Source: Eriocheir sinensis
Lineage: Eukaryota; Arthropoda; Malacostraca; Decapoda; Varunidae
Length of the DNA stretch: 64,000 nt
Assembly (NCBI RefSeq): GCF_024679095.1
Contig: NC_066570.1
Span: 9,884,127-9,948,126, forward strand
Direction: 5' to 3'
Each line of letters opens with the position of its first letter. Positions within the stretch are counted from its first letter, which is position 1. A program made the position numbers and the translations under genes. The notes beneath the pieces are model-generated. The model was given only the letters and a program-made list of their open reading frames with translations. It was not told the DNA's origin and made no database searches. This document shows positions 9,286-22,104 of the stretch, piece after piece.

Positions 9286-10794
9286 ATGCCTGTTATAAAG
9301 ATTCTTCAAAATGATGTTTTCTATGCCCTCTCTGGCCTCAATCCTCAGAAGGCTTATGAACCTGATGGAGTGCCTCCTATTGTCCTTAAAAACTGTGCCT
9401 CCGTGCTGTCATCTTGCCTGGTCAAACTCTTTCGCCTCTGCCTGTCAACATCTACCTTTCCTTCCTGCTGGAAGTATGCCTTCATACAGCCTGTGCCTAA
9501 GAAGGGTGACCGTTCCAATCCCTCAAACTACAGTCCCATAGCTTTACTTTCTTGTCTATCTAAAGCTTTTGAATCAATCCTCAACCGGAAGATTCAAAAG
9601 CACCTTTCCACTTGTGACCTTCTATCTGATCGCCAGTATGGGTTCCGCAAGGGGCGTTCTACTGGTGATCTCCTAGCCTTCTTAACTGACTCTTGGTCAT
9701 CCTCTCTTAGCCGTTTCGGTGAAACCTTTGCTATTGCGTCTGGCACAAATCTTTGCTTTCCAAACTACCCTCCTACGGTTTCTATCCTTCTCTCTGTACC
9801 TTTATCTCCAGTTTCCTTTCTGACCGTTCTATTTCTGCTGTGGTAGACGGTGGTTCTTCCTCTAAACCTATTAACAGTGGTGTCCCACAGGGTTCTGTCC
9901 TATCTCCCACTCTCTTTCTGTTGTTCATTGATGATCTTCTTTCAAAAACGAACTATCCTATCCATTCCTACGCCGATGATTCCACTCTTCATTACTCAAC
10001 TTCTTTTAATAGAAGACCCACCCTACAGGAACTTAACGACTCAAGGCTGGAGGCTGCAGAACGCTTAGCCTCAGACCTTACTATTATTTCCGATTGGGGC
10101 AAGAGGAACCTGGTGTCTTTCAACGCCTCAAAAACACAGTTTCTCCACCTATCCACTCGACACAATCTTCCAAACGACTATCCCCTATTCTTTGACAACA
10201 CCCAGCTATCACCTTCCTCAACACTAAACATCCTCGGTCTATCCTTAACTCAAAATCTCAACTGGAAACTTCATATCTCATCTCTTACTAAATCAGCTTC
10301 CTCTAGGCTGGGCGTTCTGTACCGTCTCCATCAGTTCTCCCTCGCACAGTTGCTGTCCATATACAGGGGCCTTGTCCGCCCTCGTATGGAGTATGCATCT
10401 CATGTGTGGGGGGGCTCCACTCACACAGCTCTTTTGGACAGAGTGGAGGCTAAGGCTCTTCGTCTCATCAGCTCTCCTCCTCATACTGATAGTCTTCTAC
10501 CTCTTAAATTCCGCTCTTAAATTCTTCTATCGATATTTCCACGCTGACTGCTCTTCTGAACTTGCTAACTGCATGCCTCCCCCCCTCCCGCGGCCCCGCT
10601 GCACACGACTTTCTACTCATGCTCATCCCTATACTGTCCAAACCCCTTATGCAAGAGTTAACCAGCATCTTCACTCTTTCATTCCTCACGCTGGTAAACT
10701 TTGGAACAATCTTCCTTCATCTGTATTTCCTCCTGCCTACGACTTGTACTCTTTCAAGAGGAGGGTATCAGGACATCTCTCCTCCCGAATCTGA
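9286..10794 (+). pseudogene. LINE A copy 1 reverse transcriptase, motif A deleted
   Basis: Reads GLNPQKAYEPDGVPPIVLKN, VPKKGDRSNPSNY and YGFRKGRSTGDLL, then jumps to another frame at about 9745. About 28 bp coding ALDISKAFDRV, the catalytic Asp block, are missing compared with copy 3. From 9753 the frame is open again: NSGVPQGSVLSPTLF, HSYADDSTLHYS (catalytic YADD kept), GLSLTQNLNWKLHISSL. It breaks near 10520. The C-terminal YRYFHADCSSELANCMPPP and HSFIPHAGKLWNNLPSSVFP blocks follow to 10794. RT activity is not possible. Confidence 0.85.
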
Positions 10795-10903
10795 CCTTGC
10801 TATTGGACACCTCTTTTGTTTCTTTTTTAGGAGCAGCGAGTAGCGGGCTTTTTTATTATTGTTTTCTTTCTTTGTGTGCCCTTGAGCTGCCGCCTTTGTT
10901 GTA

Positions 10904-10911
<8 letters not shown>

Positions 10912-10980
<69 letters not shown>
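10912..10980. repeat. (TA)n microsatellite, about 70 bp
   Basis: Pure TA run directly after the A tail of LINE A copy 1. It may have grown from the tail. Confidence 0.95.
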
Positions 10981-10985
<5 letters not shown>

Positions 10986-11249
10986 GAAGTGAGGTCTACA
11001 GCAGGATACTAGAAAAGTCTTGGCTATTATAATTTGTTGTAGGTATTTTGTTGTGTTTCTTTCAGTCCAGCTTAGATATATACTTGAAAATTTTGGAAAA
11101 CAAATATGTCTTGGTGTGACAAACATGTACAGAATACTGGCATCAGTTACAAATTCATGACGTCATTTTAATATTGAATAACTTTAGTACCATATTAGGC
11201 TCATTGCCGAGCTACCTGCATGAAAAAAAGTTATTTTTAACGAAAAGTA

Positions 11250-11402
11250 TTCATGAATGCATTCACGAATACTCTCGTGAAGTATTCGTATTCGTATTCG
11301 AATTATCAGTATTTCAATGTATTCGTATTCGTATTCGTGTAAATATGAAGTATTCGTATTCGAATACACAGTTCTCGCATTCACCCCATCCCTGAGCATT
11401 TG
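11250..11402. mobile_element. Probable hAT-type MITE end with hexamer subterminal repeats
   Basis: GTATTCGTATTCG-type hexamers in both orientations (11276-11370) lead to a sharp end at about 11396. Read inward on the minus strand that end starts CAGGGATGGGGTGAATGC, a CAGGG-type start seen in hAT elements. The other end and the target duplication were not found, so this is a tentative call. Confidence 0.45.
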
Positions 11403-11737
11403 GTCCACGAGGTCAGCGGACATCGAGCCCTATCGAGGTAGGCAAGCCACCACGGTATAGATGGTGCCACCGACCTTGCTTCAAGCCCCGTCACCACGAC
11501 CCCTATGACGGGGGCGCCCATCCGATAAATGTAATAACATACAAATATAGCATTGACCAACTGGGCTCGTTGCTGTGGCTGCATTCAACATGAAAAAAAT
11601 GTTACTTTCAATAACAAAAAGAATGATGAGAGACGTAAGTGGGCAGTCGCTTCATGCAATCAAACATGGCGTCGGTAAACTGGGTGAAGTGCAAGGTAGG
11701 TGTTTGTGATGGAAAATTTTGGCTATTACTGCCAAAT
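11403..11737. other. Unassigned stretch between repeats
   Basis: No supported gene. A segment near 11555-11610 (GGCTCGTTGCTG, then ACATGAAAAAAATGTTAC) resembles 11200-11245, suggesting an old duplicated or paired element edge. Confidence 0.3.
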
Positions 11738-12733
11738 AGGAGTAGGTAGGAAGACACCTACCGAACGGGCGTGAGCTACTCCCGGTGAGGATATTTGGGA
11801 AGCGAGGAGGGTGCTGAAGCCCTTCAAAAACCCTTCCCATGTCCTCACTAGCCGTTTCCCTATTGTCTCATCAACACTAGAGAGCAGTTCAGCATGCTCT
11901 CTTAAGACAGTTCCTCTCTCTTTCTACACCACACTACATTCACACAATACACACACCTTTTCCCAAAATTCAACTCAAAAAGGCGATGAACAACAGCCCC
12001 GCCCGGGGGGGGGGGGGACCATAAATTCCCCCAGGAAGGACTCCCCTTCTGGCTGTCTACTTGAAAGGTGTCCTGATAACTCGAACCTCCTCCTTATCAA
12101 TTTCTGCAACATTCGCGATCTTCGTTCTAATTTTCATACTGTGGAACACCATCTCTCCTCCTCTAAACCTCACCTTCTCTTCCTCACCGAAACACAGGTT
12201 TCTGAGGCTACTGACAGCAACCTCTACTCTGTTCACTCCTACTATCTCTATCCTAAATTTCAATCCAAAGCTGGATGTTGCGCCTACGTGCGCAACGACA
12301 TCACTTGCTCTCGTGCTCACGACCTTGACTCTTCTGAATTTTCCATCATCTGGCTAAGACTACATTGTCATTCTATTACTAAATACATCTGTGCTGTTTA
12401 TCTCTCACCTAACTCAACTAACTATGTAAAATTCTTTGACTATTTGAACTCTAAAGTGGAGCACATCTTGACTCACTCTCCCTTTGCTGAAATCTCCATC
12501 TTGGAAGATTTCAATGTTCACCACCAGGTTTGGCTTTCATCCTCTTTCACTGACCAGCCTGGTGAACAAGCCAACAACTTTGCTCTCCTCAACGACTTAG
12601 AGCAGTTGGTTCAGCACCCTACTCGTATTCCCGACCGTCTTGGAGACCGGCCCAACATTCTAGACCTCTTCCTTACCTCTAATCCTTCTGCTTACTCTGT
12701 CAAACTGTTCTCTCCGTTGGACTCCTCCGAGTA
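11738..12733 (+). pseudogene. LINE A copy 2, 5' part with endonuclease
   Basis: Same 5' stem-loop start as copies 1 and 3. A frame of 307 codons (11811-12734) is open without break through the endonuclease: [41 protein letters not shown] (GDFN reads EDFN) and [17 protein letters not shown]. It stops at DSSE where copies 1 and 3 read SSDHN. At that point LINE B begins. The rest of this copy resumes at about 15973, after loss of roughly 165 bp. Confidence 0.87.
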
Positions 12734-12755
12734 GCCCGTTTCGGGAGGCTGCTCT

Positions 12756-13709
12756 GTGACCAAGTGGCTCTTCGAAAGCCAAAAAACGCGGAGGCGAGAA
12801 CACCAGCAGCTCCACCGTAAGGGAGCAAGGGAGCACTCAACCCGCAAAACCCCCGACTCGAATCACATTAAAGCTTGCTATGTAAACGCTCGTAGCCTAC
12901 GTAACAAATTTGAAGACTTAGAAGTCCTCGCAGCTATAAATCATTACCACATCCTCGGAATCGCAGAATCTTGGATAGACACTTCAAATAGAGATTTCAT
13001 TGCGGAATATAGATTACCGGGTTATACCATCTTTAGTCATGAAAGAGAGAACAGACAGGGTGGAGGCGTTAACTTTTATATCCACAACACTCTCCATCCA
13101 GTATCCATGAAAACATATATTATAACCAATGTAGACACGGTCTTCATTGAAATTAAAAAGAAATCTCGTAAAATAGTAATTGAACTTATCTACAGACCGC
13201 CAAGGCAGACTCTTAATATCGACCACGCATTAAGTGAATTATTATTAGAAACAAGTAGCAGTTGCGAGGCAGTAATTGTTGGGGATTTTAACTTACCCGT
13301 GAAAATATGGGGTGAACCGTTGAACTGTCATACAGGGCTCGACCTGTACTCAAATTTACTAGAGAGTGATTTACATCAACACGTTCAAGAACCGACTCGG
13401 GAAAATAATATACTTGACCTTATCTTTTCAACGACAGCTGATCTAGTTAATGAAGTAAATGCTGGTACAATTTTTAGTTCTAGCGATCACCGAACAATCA
13501 CATTCAGCATCAATATGAAAGAAAGTAAAGTAACTCCTAGTAAAGAAAAGGTGCTTGATTATCAGAGAGCGAATTTCGTAAGACTCCGATCAATTCTAAA
13601 TAATTCTGACTGGACTGAAATCTCGGCGGAAACAGATATTGATAAATATTGGGGGGGCCTTCATCACAATATTGAACAATGCCATAAGCATATGCGTACC
13701 CTATCGTAA
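12756..13709 (+). pseudogene. LINE B endonuclease domain
   Basis: 317 codons. Shows KACYVNARSLRNKFEDLEVL, ILGIAESWI, GGGVNFYI, ELIYRPPRQ, AVIVGDFNLPVKIWG and SSSDHRTITF in order: the Asn, Glu, Asp/Asn and Asp-His landmarks of AP-like LINE endonucleases. The frame leaves at a G7 run near 13651-13657. The overlapping frame 13639-13833 (PKWWNNEIQNSLSLKKNAYT) continues the protein. It nicks target DNA for target-primed reverse transcription when intact. Confidence 0.85.
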
Positions 13710-14026
13710 CAGACGTTCAGCTTTTAAGAAGAAACCCAAATGGTGGAATAACGAAATTCAAAATAGCCTATCTCTTAAAAAAAACGCGTATACAGTAGAT
13801 ACATATCAACTCAGAGTGAGGCTGACAAACTAGAGTTGAACAGAATTCGCCGCGAAACCAAGAAATTAATAAAACGAAGCAAGAAAAATCTTGAAGAATA
13901 TATACCGGAAACGAGTAAATCTAATCCTAAAGAATTTTTAGCTATGTAAATAATAAAAAGTCACTCACTTGTGGTATTGGACCGCTTGCTAATGATAATG
14001 GTAACCACACGAACGATGAAAATGAA

Positions 14027-15304
14027 ATGGCTACAATCCTAAATAACTTTTTCGCATCCGTATTTACCGACGAAGATTGTTTATCACCTCAACCGCCGGA
14101 GGTTAGAAGGACCGAAAAGATGTTAAGTGGCGTACTCATCGTAGAAAGTGACATTTTACGCACAATTGAAAAGATTAAAGTAAGCAAAGCTCCTGGACCA
14201 TACAAAATTACCCCTAGGGTCTTAAAAGAAATCAAACATCAAATTTGTAAACCGCTCTCCATCATATTCAATAAATCTTTAACAGCTGGAAAAGTTCCGT
14301 CGGATTGGAAACTTGCAAATGTCACACCAATTTTCAAAAAGGGGGACAAGTCTCATCCAGGAAACTATCGATCAATTAGCCTGACATCGATTGTTTGTAA
14401 GTTAATGGAGACTATCATTCGCGACAATATGGTGAAATTCTTCGAAGAAAACAATATAATAAATAATACGCAACATGGCTTCCGTTGTAAACGTTCGTGT
14501 TTAACTAACTTACTTGATTTTTTTCATTATATTTTTGAGGTGTTCGATGAAAGCAGATCAGTAGATATCATATATCTGGATTTTCAAAAGGCACTTGATA
14601 AGGTTCCCCACCAACGATTGCTCAGCAAACTATTGGCGCACGGTATCTCGGGCAACATTCACAATTGGCTTGTGGACTGGCTCTCTGAGCGGAAACAGAG
14701 AGTAGTTCTAAACGGTATTACATCTAACTGTCTCGATGTCAGAAGCGGTGTACCTCAAGAATCAGTGCTTGGCTCCATGCTCTTCTTAATTTATGTTAAT
14801 GATATTGATGATGGGCTCACTTGCAAAGTATCAAAATTTGCTGATGACACAAAAATTGCTAGTAAAGTAACTGCGACACTCGACGAAGAAGCTTTACAAT
14901 CAGATCTAGATCGACTTGCACGTTGGGCCAATCAATGGCAAATGAAATTTAACGTTGAGAAATGTAAAGTGTTGCACATCGGAAAAAATAACAATCGCGT
15001 TCGGTACGTAATGAATGGCCAACAACTTTCTGCAGTAAGTAAAGAAAAGGATCTTGGAATCACTATATCAAGCGATTTAAAGCCCGGTCAGCATTGTTCA
15101 GAGGTAGTTAAAACTGCAAACAAATTGGTTAGCTTCATCGGACGAGTCTTTAATAATAAATCGGAAAAAGTAATATTAAAACTGTATAATTCGCTGGTTC
15201 GACCCCGTCTAGAGTACTGTGAACAGTTTTGGTCTCCCTATTACAGAAAAGACATAGAAAAGTTGGAACGGGTTCAACGAAAGAGTAACAAAGATGATTC
15301 CTAG
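14027..15304 (+). pseudogene. LINE B reverse transcriptase (CR1-like)
   Basis: 425 codons uninterrupted. Blocks in order: FASVFT, KAPGPYKITPRVLKE, PIFKKGDKSHPGNYRSISL, QHGFRCKRSCLTNLL, motif A IYLDFQKALDKVPHQRLL, VRSGVPQESVLGSMLFLIYV (usual PQG reads PQE), catalytic KFADDTKIAS, and WQMKFNVEKCKVLHIG. Both catalytic Asp sites remain. Upstream linker frames are broken (stops near 13831 and 13948), and a frameshift at 15287-15304 separates the C-terminus, so the element is inactive. Confidence 0.88.
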
Positions 15305-15665
15305 GTTGAAAAATTTATCATATGAACAAAGGCTTAAAGAAGTAAATTTATTCAGACTATCAAAGCGAAGAATGCGAGGCGATCTAATAGAAGTGTTTAA
15401 AATGTTTAAAGTATTCAGTGATATTAATGCGGAAGATTACTTTACAATTGATCGATCAAATAGAACAAGAAGAAATCACAATTTCAAGATAAGTGGTAAA
15501 AGATTCTCGTCGCACGAAGCTAAACACTTCTTCAATCGAGTTGTTAATGTTTGGAACTCTCTACCCTGTGATGTCGTTGATAGTACAATAGTTACGGCCT
15601 TCAGGAATAGATTAGACAAGTATTTTGAATCCAACCAGCAACTAAGATATTACTCATTGTCGTAA
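15294..15665 (+). pseudogene. LINE B C-terminal domain
   Basis: 123 codons in a shifted frame: IPRLKNLSYEQRLKEVNLF, RRMRGDLIEVFKMFKVF, FNRVVNVWNSLPCDVV and FRNRLDKYF. This is the conserved tail after the RT in CR1-type LINEs, matching the tail at 58.0-58.4 kb. Confidence 0.85.
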
Positions 15666-15972
15666 TAACGTTAAGTTCTTTCGAATACTGGTGTCCTTGT
15701 CCGCTTTTATTGCCCGGTTAGTGGTAACAGTAATGGTAGTTCTTTCCACTTTCCTACATAATTTCCATGCGGTTTTTCCATGCTGCATGTTTTTTTTCCT
15801 TTCCTGCCAGCTTTAGCTGGAGGGATGGGGGAGTGGGAGGAGCCTTCGCCTTTGCTGTCCTTCATCTTCCACCTTAATTAGATAGTTAGTGTAGCTTGTC
15901 ACAAACAGCCTCGTCAGGACCAGCAGGTCTGCTGTTGTTAGTTCTTCCTTTGTTCTTTGTGTTCCTTTGTGT

Positions 15973-18098
15973 GTGCCCAGCGCATCACAGAGGTGATTGT
16001 CTCTGGAATGGAGGCATACATTCCACGTTCTTTCTCTACTCTTCATGCTAAAAAGCCTTGGTTTAATCATGCTTGTTCTCGTGATATTAAAGATAGAGAG
16101 GCAGCTCACAAAAGGTTCCAGAGCCTGCGAACTTCCGCCAACTTTGACCTTTACATTTCAGCCCAGAATCGTGCCTAGTCTATTCTCCAACTTACCAAAA
16201 CTTCTTTTATCAATAGAAAATGTCAACACCTTGCTTCTTCTAATTCTTCTCGTGACTTCTGGCATCTACCCAAAAATATCTCCTCCGATTTCACTACTTC
16301 CTCTTTCCCTCCTCTCCTTAACCCTGACGGCAGCATTGCCGTCTCATCTGTCTCTAAGGCTGAACTCTTTGCTCAAACTTTCTGTAAGAACTCCACCCTG
16401 GACGATTCTGGGCATATTCCTCCTACTCATCCCCCTCTGACTCCTTTATGCCTGTTATTAAGATTCTTCCAAATGATGTTTTCTATGCCCTCTCTGGCCT
16501 CAACTCTCAGAAGGCTTATGGACCTGATGGAGTGCCTCCTATTGTCCTTAATAGCTGTGCTTCTGTGCTGACACCCTGCCTGGTCAAACTCTTCCGTCTC
16601 TGCCTATCAACATCTACATTTCCTTCCTCTTGGAAGTATGCCTTTGTACAGCCTGTGCCTAAGAAGGGTGACCGTTCCAATCCCTCAAACTACCGCCCTA
16701 TAGCCTTACTCTCCTGTCTATCTAAAGCTTTTGAATCAATCCTTAACCGGAAGACTCAAAAGCACCTTTCCACTTCTAACCTTCTATCTGATCGCCAGTA
16801 TGGAATCCGCAAGGGGCGTTCTACTGGCGATCTTCTTGCTCTCTTAACTGACTCTTGGTCATCCTCTCTTGGCCGTTTCGGTGAAACTTTCTCTGTTGCG
16901 CTAGACATATCGACAGCCTGCGATAGAGTCTGGCACCAGTCTTTGCTTTCTTAACTGCCCTCTTTCGGAATCTATCCCTCTCTCTGTTCCTTTATCTCCA
17001 GCTTCCTTTCCGGCCGTTCTATCTCTGCGGTGGTGGACAGTCACTGTTCTTCCCCTAAACCTATCAACAGTGGCGTTCCACAGGGCTCTGTCCTATCGTC
17101 CACTCTCTTCCTGTTATTCATCAATTCATCATTCCATAACAAACTGTACTGTCCACTCATACGCCGACGACTCCACTCTTCATTATTCAACTTCTTTCAA
17201 TAGAAGGCTATCCCAACAGGAAGTACGCGACTCCAGACTGGAGGCTGCAGAAAGCTTAACCTCAGAGCTTGTTATCATTTCCGATTGGGGCAGAAGGAAC
17301 CTTGTTTCCTTCAATGCCTCAAAAACTCAATTTCTCCACCGATCAACTCGACATAATCTTCCAAACACCTATCCCCTATTCTTCGACAACACTCAGCTGT
17401 CACCATCTTCAACACTAAACATCCTCGGTCTATCCTTAACTCAAAATCTCAACTAGAAACTTCACATCTCTCTCGCTAAATCAGCTTCCTCGAGGTTGGG
17501 CGTTCTGTATCGTCTCCGCCAGTTCTTCTCCTCCGCGCAGTTGCTATCCATGTTCAGGAGCCTTGTCCGCCCTCGTATGGAGTATGCATCTCACACAGCT
17601 CTTCTGGACAGAGTGGTGTCTAAGGCTCTTCGTCTCATCAGCTCTCCTCCTCCTACTGATAGTCTTCTACCTCTTAAATTCCGCCGCGATGTTGCCTCTC
17701 TTTCTATCTTCTATCGATATTTCCACGCTGACTGCTCTTCTGAGCTTGCTAACTGCATGCCTCCCCCCTCCCGCGGCCCCGCTGCACACGACTCATGCTC
17801 ATCCCTATACTGTCCAAATCCCTTATGCAAGAGTTAACCAGCATCTTCACTCTTTCATCCCTCACGCTGGTAAAGTCTGGAACAATCTTCCTTCATCTGT
17901 ATTTCCTCCTGCCTACGACTTGAACTCTTTCAAGAGGAGGGTATCAGGACACCTCTTCTCCCGAAATTGACCTTTCTTTCGGCCACCTCTTTTGATTCTT
18001 TTTTTGGGGAGCAGCGAGTAACGGGCTTTTTTTTTTTTATTATTATTGCCTTTTTTTGTGCCCTTGAGCTGTTTCCTTTGTTGTAAAAAAAAAAAAAA
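15973..18098 (+). pseudogene. LINE A copy 2, 3' part with RT
   Basis: Resumes at [20 protein letters not shown] and runs through the RT. YGPDGVPPIVLNSC and VPKKGDRSNPSNYRPIALLS (16448-16954) are open to motif A, which reads VALDISTACDRVW where copies 3 and 4 have SKAFDRVW. It is then broken. The HSYADDSTLHYS block is in frame at 17070-17456, followed by a stop, and the C-terminus is at 17496-17970. The A tail is at 18085-18099. Inactive. Confidence 0.85.
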
Positions 18099-18161
18099 GA
18101 CATGTCTTTATTGTTTCTAATTTAACAACTTTTTAAAAATTCGGACTCCATGGTTTCAAGT

Positions 18162-18163
<2 letters not shown>

Positions 18164-18235
<72 letters not shown>
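18164..18235. repeat. (CT)n microsatellite
   Basis: About 70 bp of pure CT dinucleotides. Confidence 0.96.
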
Positions 18236-18239
<4 letters not shown>

Positions 18240-18294
18240 ATTTAAACAAAAGTATACAAGAAGGGGCATACGGTTACACTTTTAAAGGAGCCCT

Positions 18295-18569
18295 CTTCCA
18301 TAAGGGCACCTATTCCAAAGCTACCCCAGTAGTCTGTTCTTTATTAGTGTGGGAGTGGCCCGCCTTTAAGTCCGTATTGTTCCTAGACACTGCTCTTAAG
18401 GGGGGCGTGCGCGACACCACAGGTGGGCAGCTGTCTTTACGCGCTGTGTGCTCAAGCCTGAGAGGTCCACTTCGGCCGTGAAGGCATTCCACAGTGTTGC
18501 TGTGGCACAGGTGAGGGCCCGCTGACACCTCAGCGTACGGGTCCTCGGGACTTCGAGGAGATCACCGGA

Positions 18570-18570
<1 letters not shown>
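18295..18570 (-). pseudogene. LINE RT C-terminal scrap
   Basis: Minus strand codes LLEVPRTRTLRCQRALTC, ATLWNAFTAEVDLSGL and HLWCRA. This has the WN-x-L/F-P pattern found just before the end of LINE polyproteins. Short and degraded; the family was not identified. Confidence 0.45.
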
Positions 18571-19456
<886 letters not shown>

Positions 19457-19900
19457 TTTAACAACAAAGGAGACGGCTCAAGGGCAACAAAAAGTGTAGA
19501 AAAATAAGCCCGCTACTCACCGCTCCCACAACAGACAAAAGTAAAGAGTGGCCAAAAGAGAGGTCAATTTCGGGTGGAGAAAGAGGACAATTTATAGGTA
19601 GGAGGAAATGCAGACGAAGAAAGGTTGTTCCAGAGTTTAACAGTGTAAGGGATGAAAGAGTGAAGATGCTGGTTAACTCTTGCAAAAGAGGTTTGGACAG
19701 TATAGGGATGAGCTGGAGTGGAAAGTCGAGTGCAGCGGGGCCGCGTTAGGAGGGGAGGCATGCATGCAGCAAGTTCAGAAGAGCAGTCAGAGTGAAAATG
19801 TCAATAAAAGATAGAGAGGCAACATGGCGGCGGAATTTAAGAGGTAGAAGACTATCAGTAAGAGGAGGAGAGCTGATGAGACGAAGAGCCTTACGGCCAT
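19457..19900 (-). pseudogene. LINE A 3' fragment, antisense (copy 6)
   Basis: 5'-truncated. Minus strand codes the C-terminal blocks HSFIPYTVKLWNNLSSSAFPP and RPRCTRLSTPAHPYTVQT. It ends with the T-rich complement of the LINE A tail at 19457-19468. Frames are broken and the Arg/Leu-rich region upstream is degraded. Confidence 0.82.
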
Positions 19901-20795
19901 AGTGTTAGTCTTCCCCACTCCCTACCCGTCCCCATCCTCATACGCGGGACTGGGGTATGGACAAGCCGCCCCGTTACCTTCCCATCCCCGGGACAGATAT
20001 GAGGGACCAATCTGCACGTCATAATAATGTTGGCAGGACTTTCAAACCAATAATTACAGAAAACGAAATAAATAATGCATTTTTTACACACCATTGTATT
20101 CATATACACTATATATCATAAAACAAAACAATAGCGTTGTTGATCAACAAGTAAATAACAAGTAACGCGGGTAAGTTAATTTGTGAGACAGGTTGGTATC
20201 CATGACTCGCCACACACCTGGCCAGCCACACTGGAGTTGCCAGGTCGTGTCATTTATGGCATTTTTGTCTTAAATCAAGGTGGTCGCCAAGAAATGCTAT
20301 TTTTTATGGTATATGTTAAGTCTTCCCATAATAATGCCATATTTAGTCATCAATCTGCCGTCTTTTGCCATTCTCGGGGACAATTATAAATGAATCTTCA
20401 GAAATAACTGTACGTTTACAATCAAATGGAAACACCAGAGTCTTTACAAACAAAATTTTCCCTGGTCTTTAAAAAATAAGGAAAGATTGCATATCCTGGT
20501 CTCTGTCTCTCTTCCTCACTAAAATATGCATTTCAACTCTCCTATTATTAGTGACCATGTTTTTTTTTTTTTTTTGGGGGGGGGGGTAAAAGTACCCTTG
20601 AAGAATAAGGGGGCTGAATAAATAAAGTTGGAAATAATAATTATCATGCAAAGTCTTAGTTTATTTTCATGCAAGTTCGCTACAAGAAAAGTCAATAATC
20701 ATTTTTGCCCTTAAAACTCATTAGCTATTGCCTTTATTAACAAGTGATGACTTTCTGCGCGGCAGTTTTATTGGTTCAGAGCATGCTTATACAGT
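19901..20795. other. No recognisable gene
   Basis: AT-rich. It holds a T17-G9 run at 20560-20586, a frequent assembly or slippage trouble spot. No supported coding frame. Confidence 0.4.
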
Positions 20796-20990
20796 ATGGC
20801 ACGTAGACGTCCACTCGGCGCTCTCAATGATGAGCAAATTAAGCATCATTTCAATGAAGAGGAGGGTGATACTGACAGTGAATCTACAATAGATGATAGT
20901 GATAAAGATGAAGATTATGTTTTTCAAGAAAGTGAAGAAAGCCAATCAGCAAGTGGATCAATATTATCCAGCAGACACAGCAGCAGCTGA
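20796..20990 (+). pseudogene. piggyBac-type transposase N-terminus (remnant)
   Basis: 64 codons starting MARRRPLGALNDEQIKHHF, then an acidic Asp/Glu/Ser-rich stretch (DTDSESTIDDSDKDEDYV), as is usual at the N-terminus of piggyBac transposases. A frameshift leads to a Pro/Ser-rich frame up to about 21267 with a second MARRRSSSSEDEC. No catalytic domain follows, so the gene is internally deleted. Support comes from the piggyBac-like terminus at 21698. Confidence 0.5.
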
Positions 20991-21227
20991 CTACTCCTCA
21001 AACATATGCTCTGGACCATCACCTACTCAACTATCTTATCCACCTCCTTCCACCTCCAGGTGTTTATATCCACCACGTGGTGGCAGAACGAAGATGGCAA
21101 GACGTCGGAGTTCATCAAGTGAAGATGAATGCAATGCGTCTCGTCCAAGAGTGACTCACCCACCCGCCCGTGGTCTCACTCCAGACAGACAGACGCCTTC
21201 CCGCCGATCCTGTAGGTCACGTGTTAT

Positions 21228-21465
21228 GCCACATTTCATTTTTATGTTTCCTGTTCAGAGTTGCTAGCCTATTTTGAGACCAATTGTGTTCTTATAGCCT
21301 ACTTTACACTATCATAAGAATGCAGTGTTGTACATAAGGAAACAATTGTTATGCCACATTTCCTTTTTATGTTTCCCGTTCATAGTTACTATTTTGAGAC
21401 TAATTGTGTTCTTATAGTGATACAATATCATAAGAATGTAGTGTTGTGCAAAAGAAAAACAATTG
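21228..21465 (+). repeat. Tandem duplication of about 120 bp
   Basis: TTATGCCACATTTC...ACAATTG occurs at 21228-21347 and again at 21348-21465 with about 85-90% identity by eye. It lies in the inner part of the piggyBac-like 3' end. Confidence 0.8.
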
Positions 21466-21657
21466 TTAGAGGAGGAGTTGAAAATAATATCTCGGTGGTG
21501 AGATTACGTCTGGCAGCGCCGCGCCACAGGTGCCAGTTAAATGCCGGCGGTGCATTTAAAAAAAAGGTAAGGAGGAAATTTCCATGTTATTTTCTTTATG
21601 TGGAGATATTTTGGGGTTCATTAGACCAAAAATTTAGTTTTCCATTTTTCGTGACCA

Positions 21658-21702
21658 GGGGAAGTACAGACATTGTAACATAGGTAACCACGAATGGGTT
21701 AA
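21658..21702 (+). mobile_element. piggyBac-type right terminus with TTAA
   Basis: The minus strand reads TTAA then CCCATTCGTGGTTACC. A CCC-starting terminus directly against TTAA is the hallmark of piggyBac elements, which target TTAA. The matching left terminus was not found, so the element is truncated or its left end lies further off than I could match. Confidence 0.6.
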
Positions 21703-22104
21703 CCTATTGTTATGTAAGTTGTCCTGAAAATTTCATAAAGTAACTTCATCTTGTACTAAGAAACAAGGTTGTAATAGTAAACTAGGATGTTGAAAAAATT
21801 AACCCCCCCAAAATAAATTAACTTATATTACCCTAACTTAGCTACTACCTACTCTAATGTAACCAATTGAAACTTAAAAATTACTAAATCAAATTTATCA
21901 TAACAGTTGTTGGACCTCTACAGTTGGAAAGGAAGCCAATCATTACGAGCTGATTTCAACAAAGCAAAGAATAGTTAACTTTATGATCCCCGCTACAACT
22001 TAAAATAAGAGTTTCTTCAGTTATTACGCATTTGTATGCCTTTTATAATGCTTCAGGTATATAATATTGAACTTTCGTACGATGGATGATGATTTTAATG
22101 ATTA

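Larger units (their letters stand above)
12734..15972 (+). mobile_element. CR1-like LINE B inserted in LINE A copy 2
   Basis: About 3.24 kb. Codes an endonuclease and RT of CR1 type, and ends in a T/G-rich tail of repeated CTTTGTG words (15952-15972). CR1-clade LINEs characteristically end in short repeats, not poly(A). The host LINE A copy is missing about 165 bp at the junction, so insertion came with a target deletion, or the two were joined by template switching. No target duplication was found. Confidence 0.8.
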
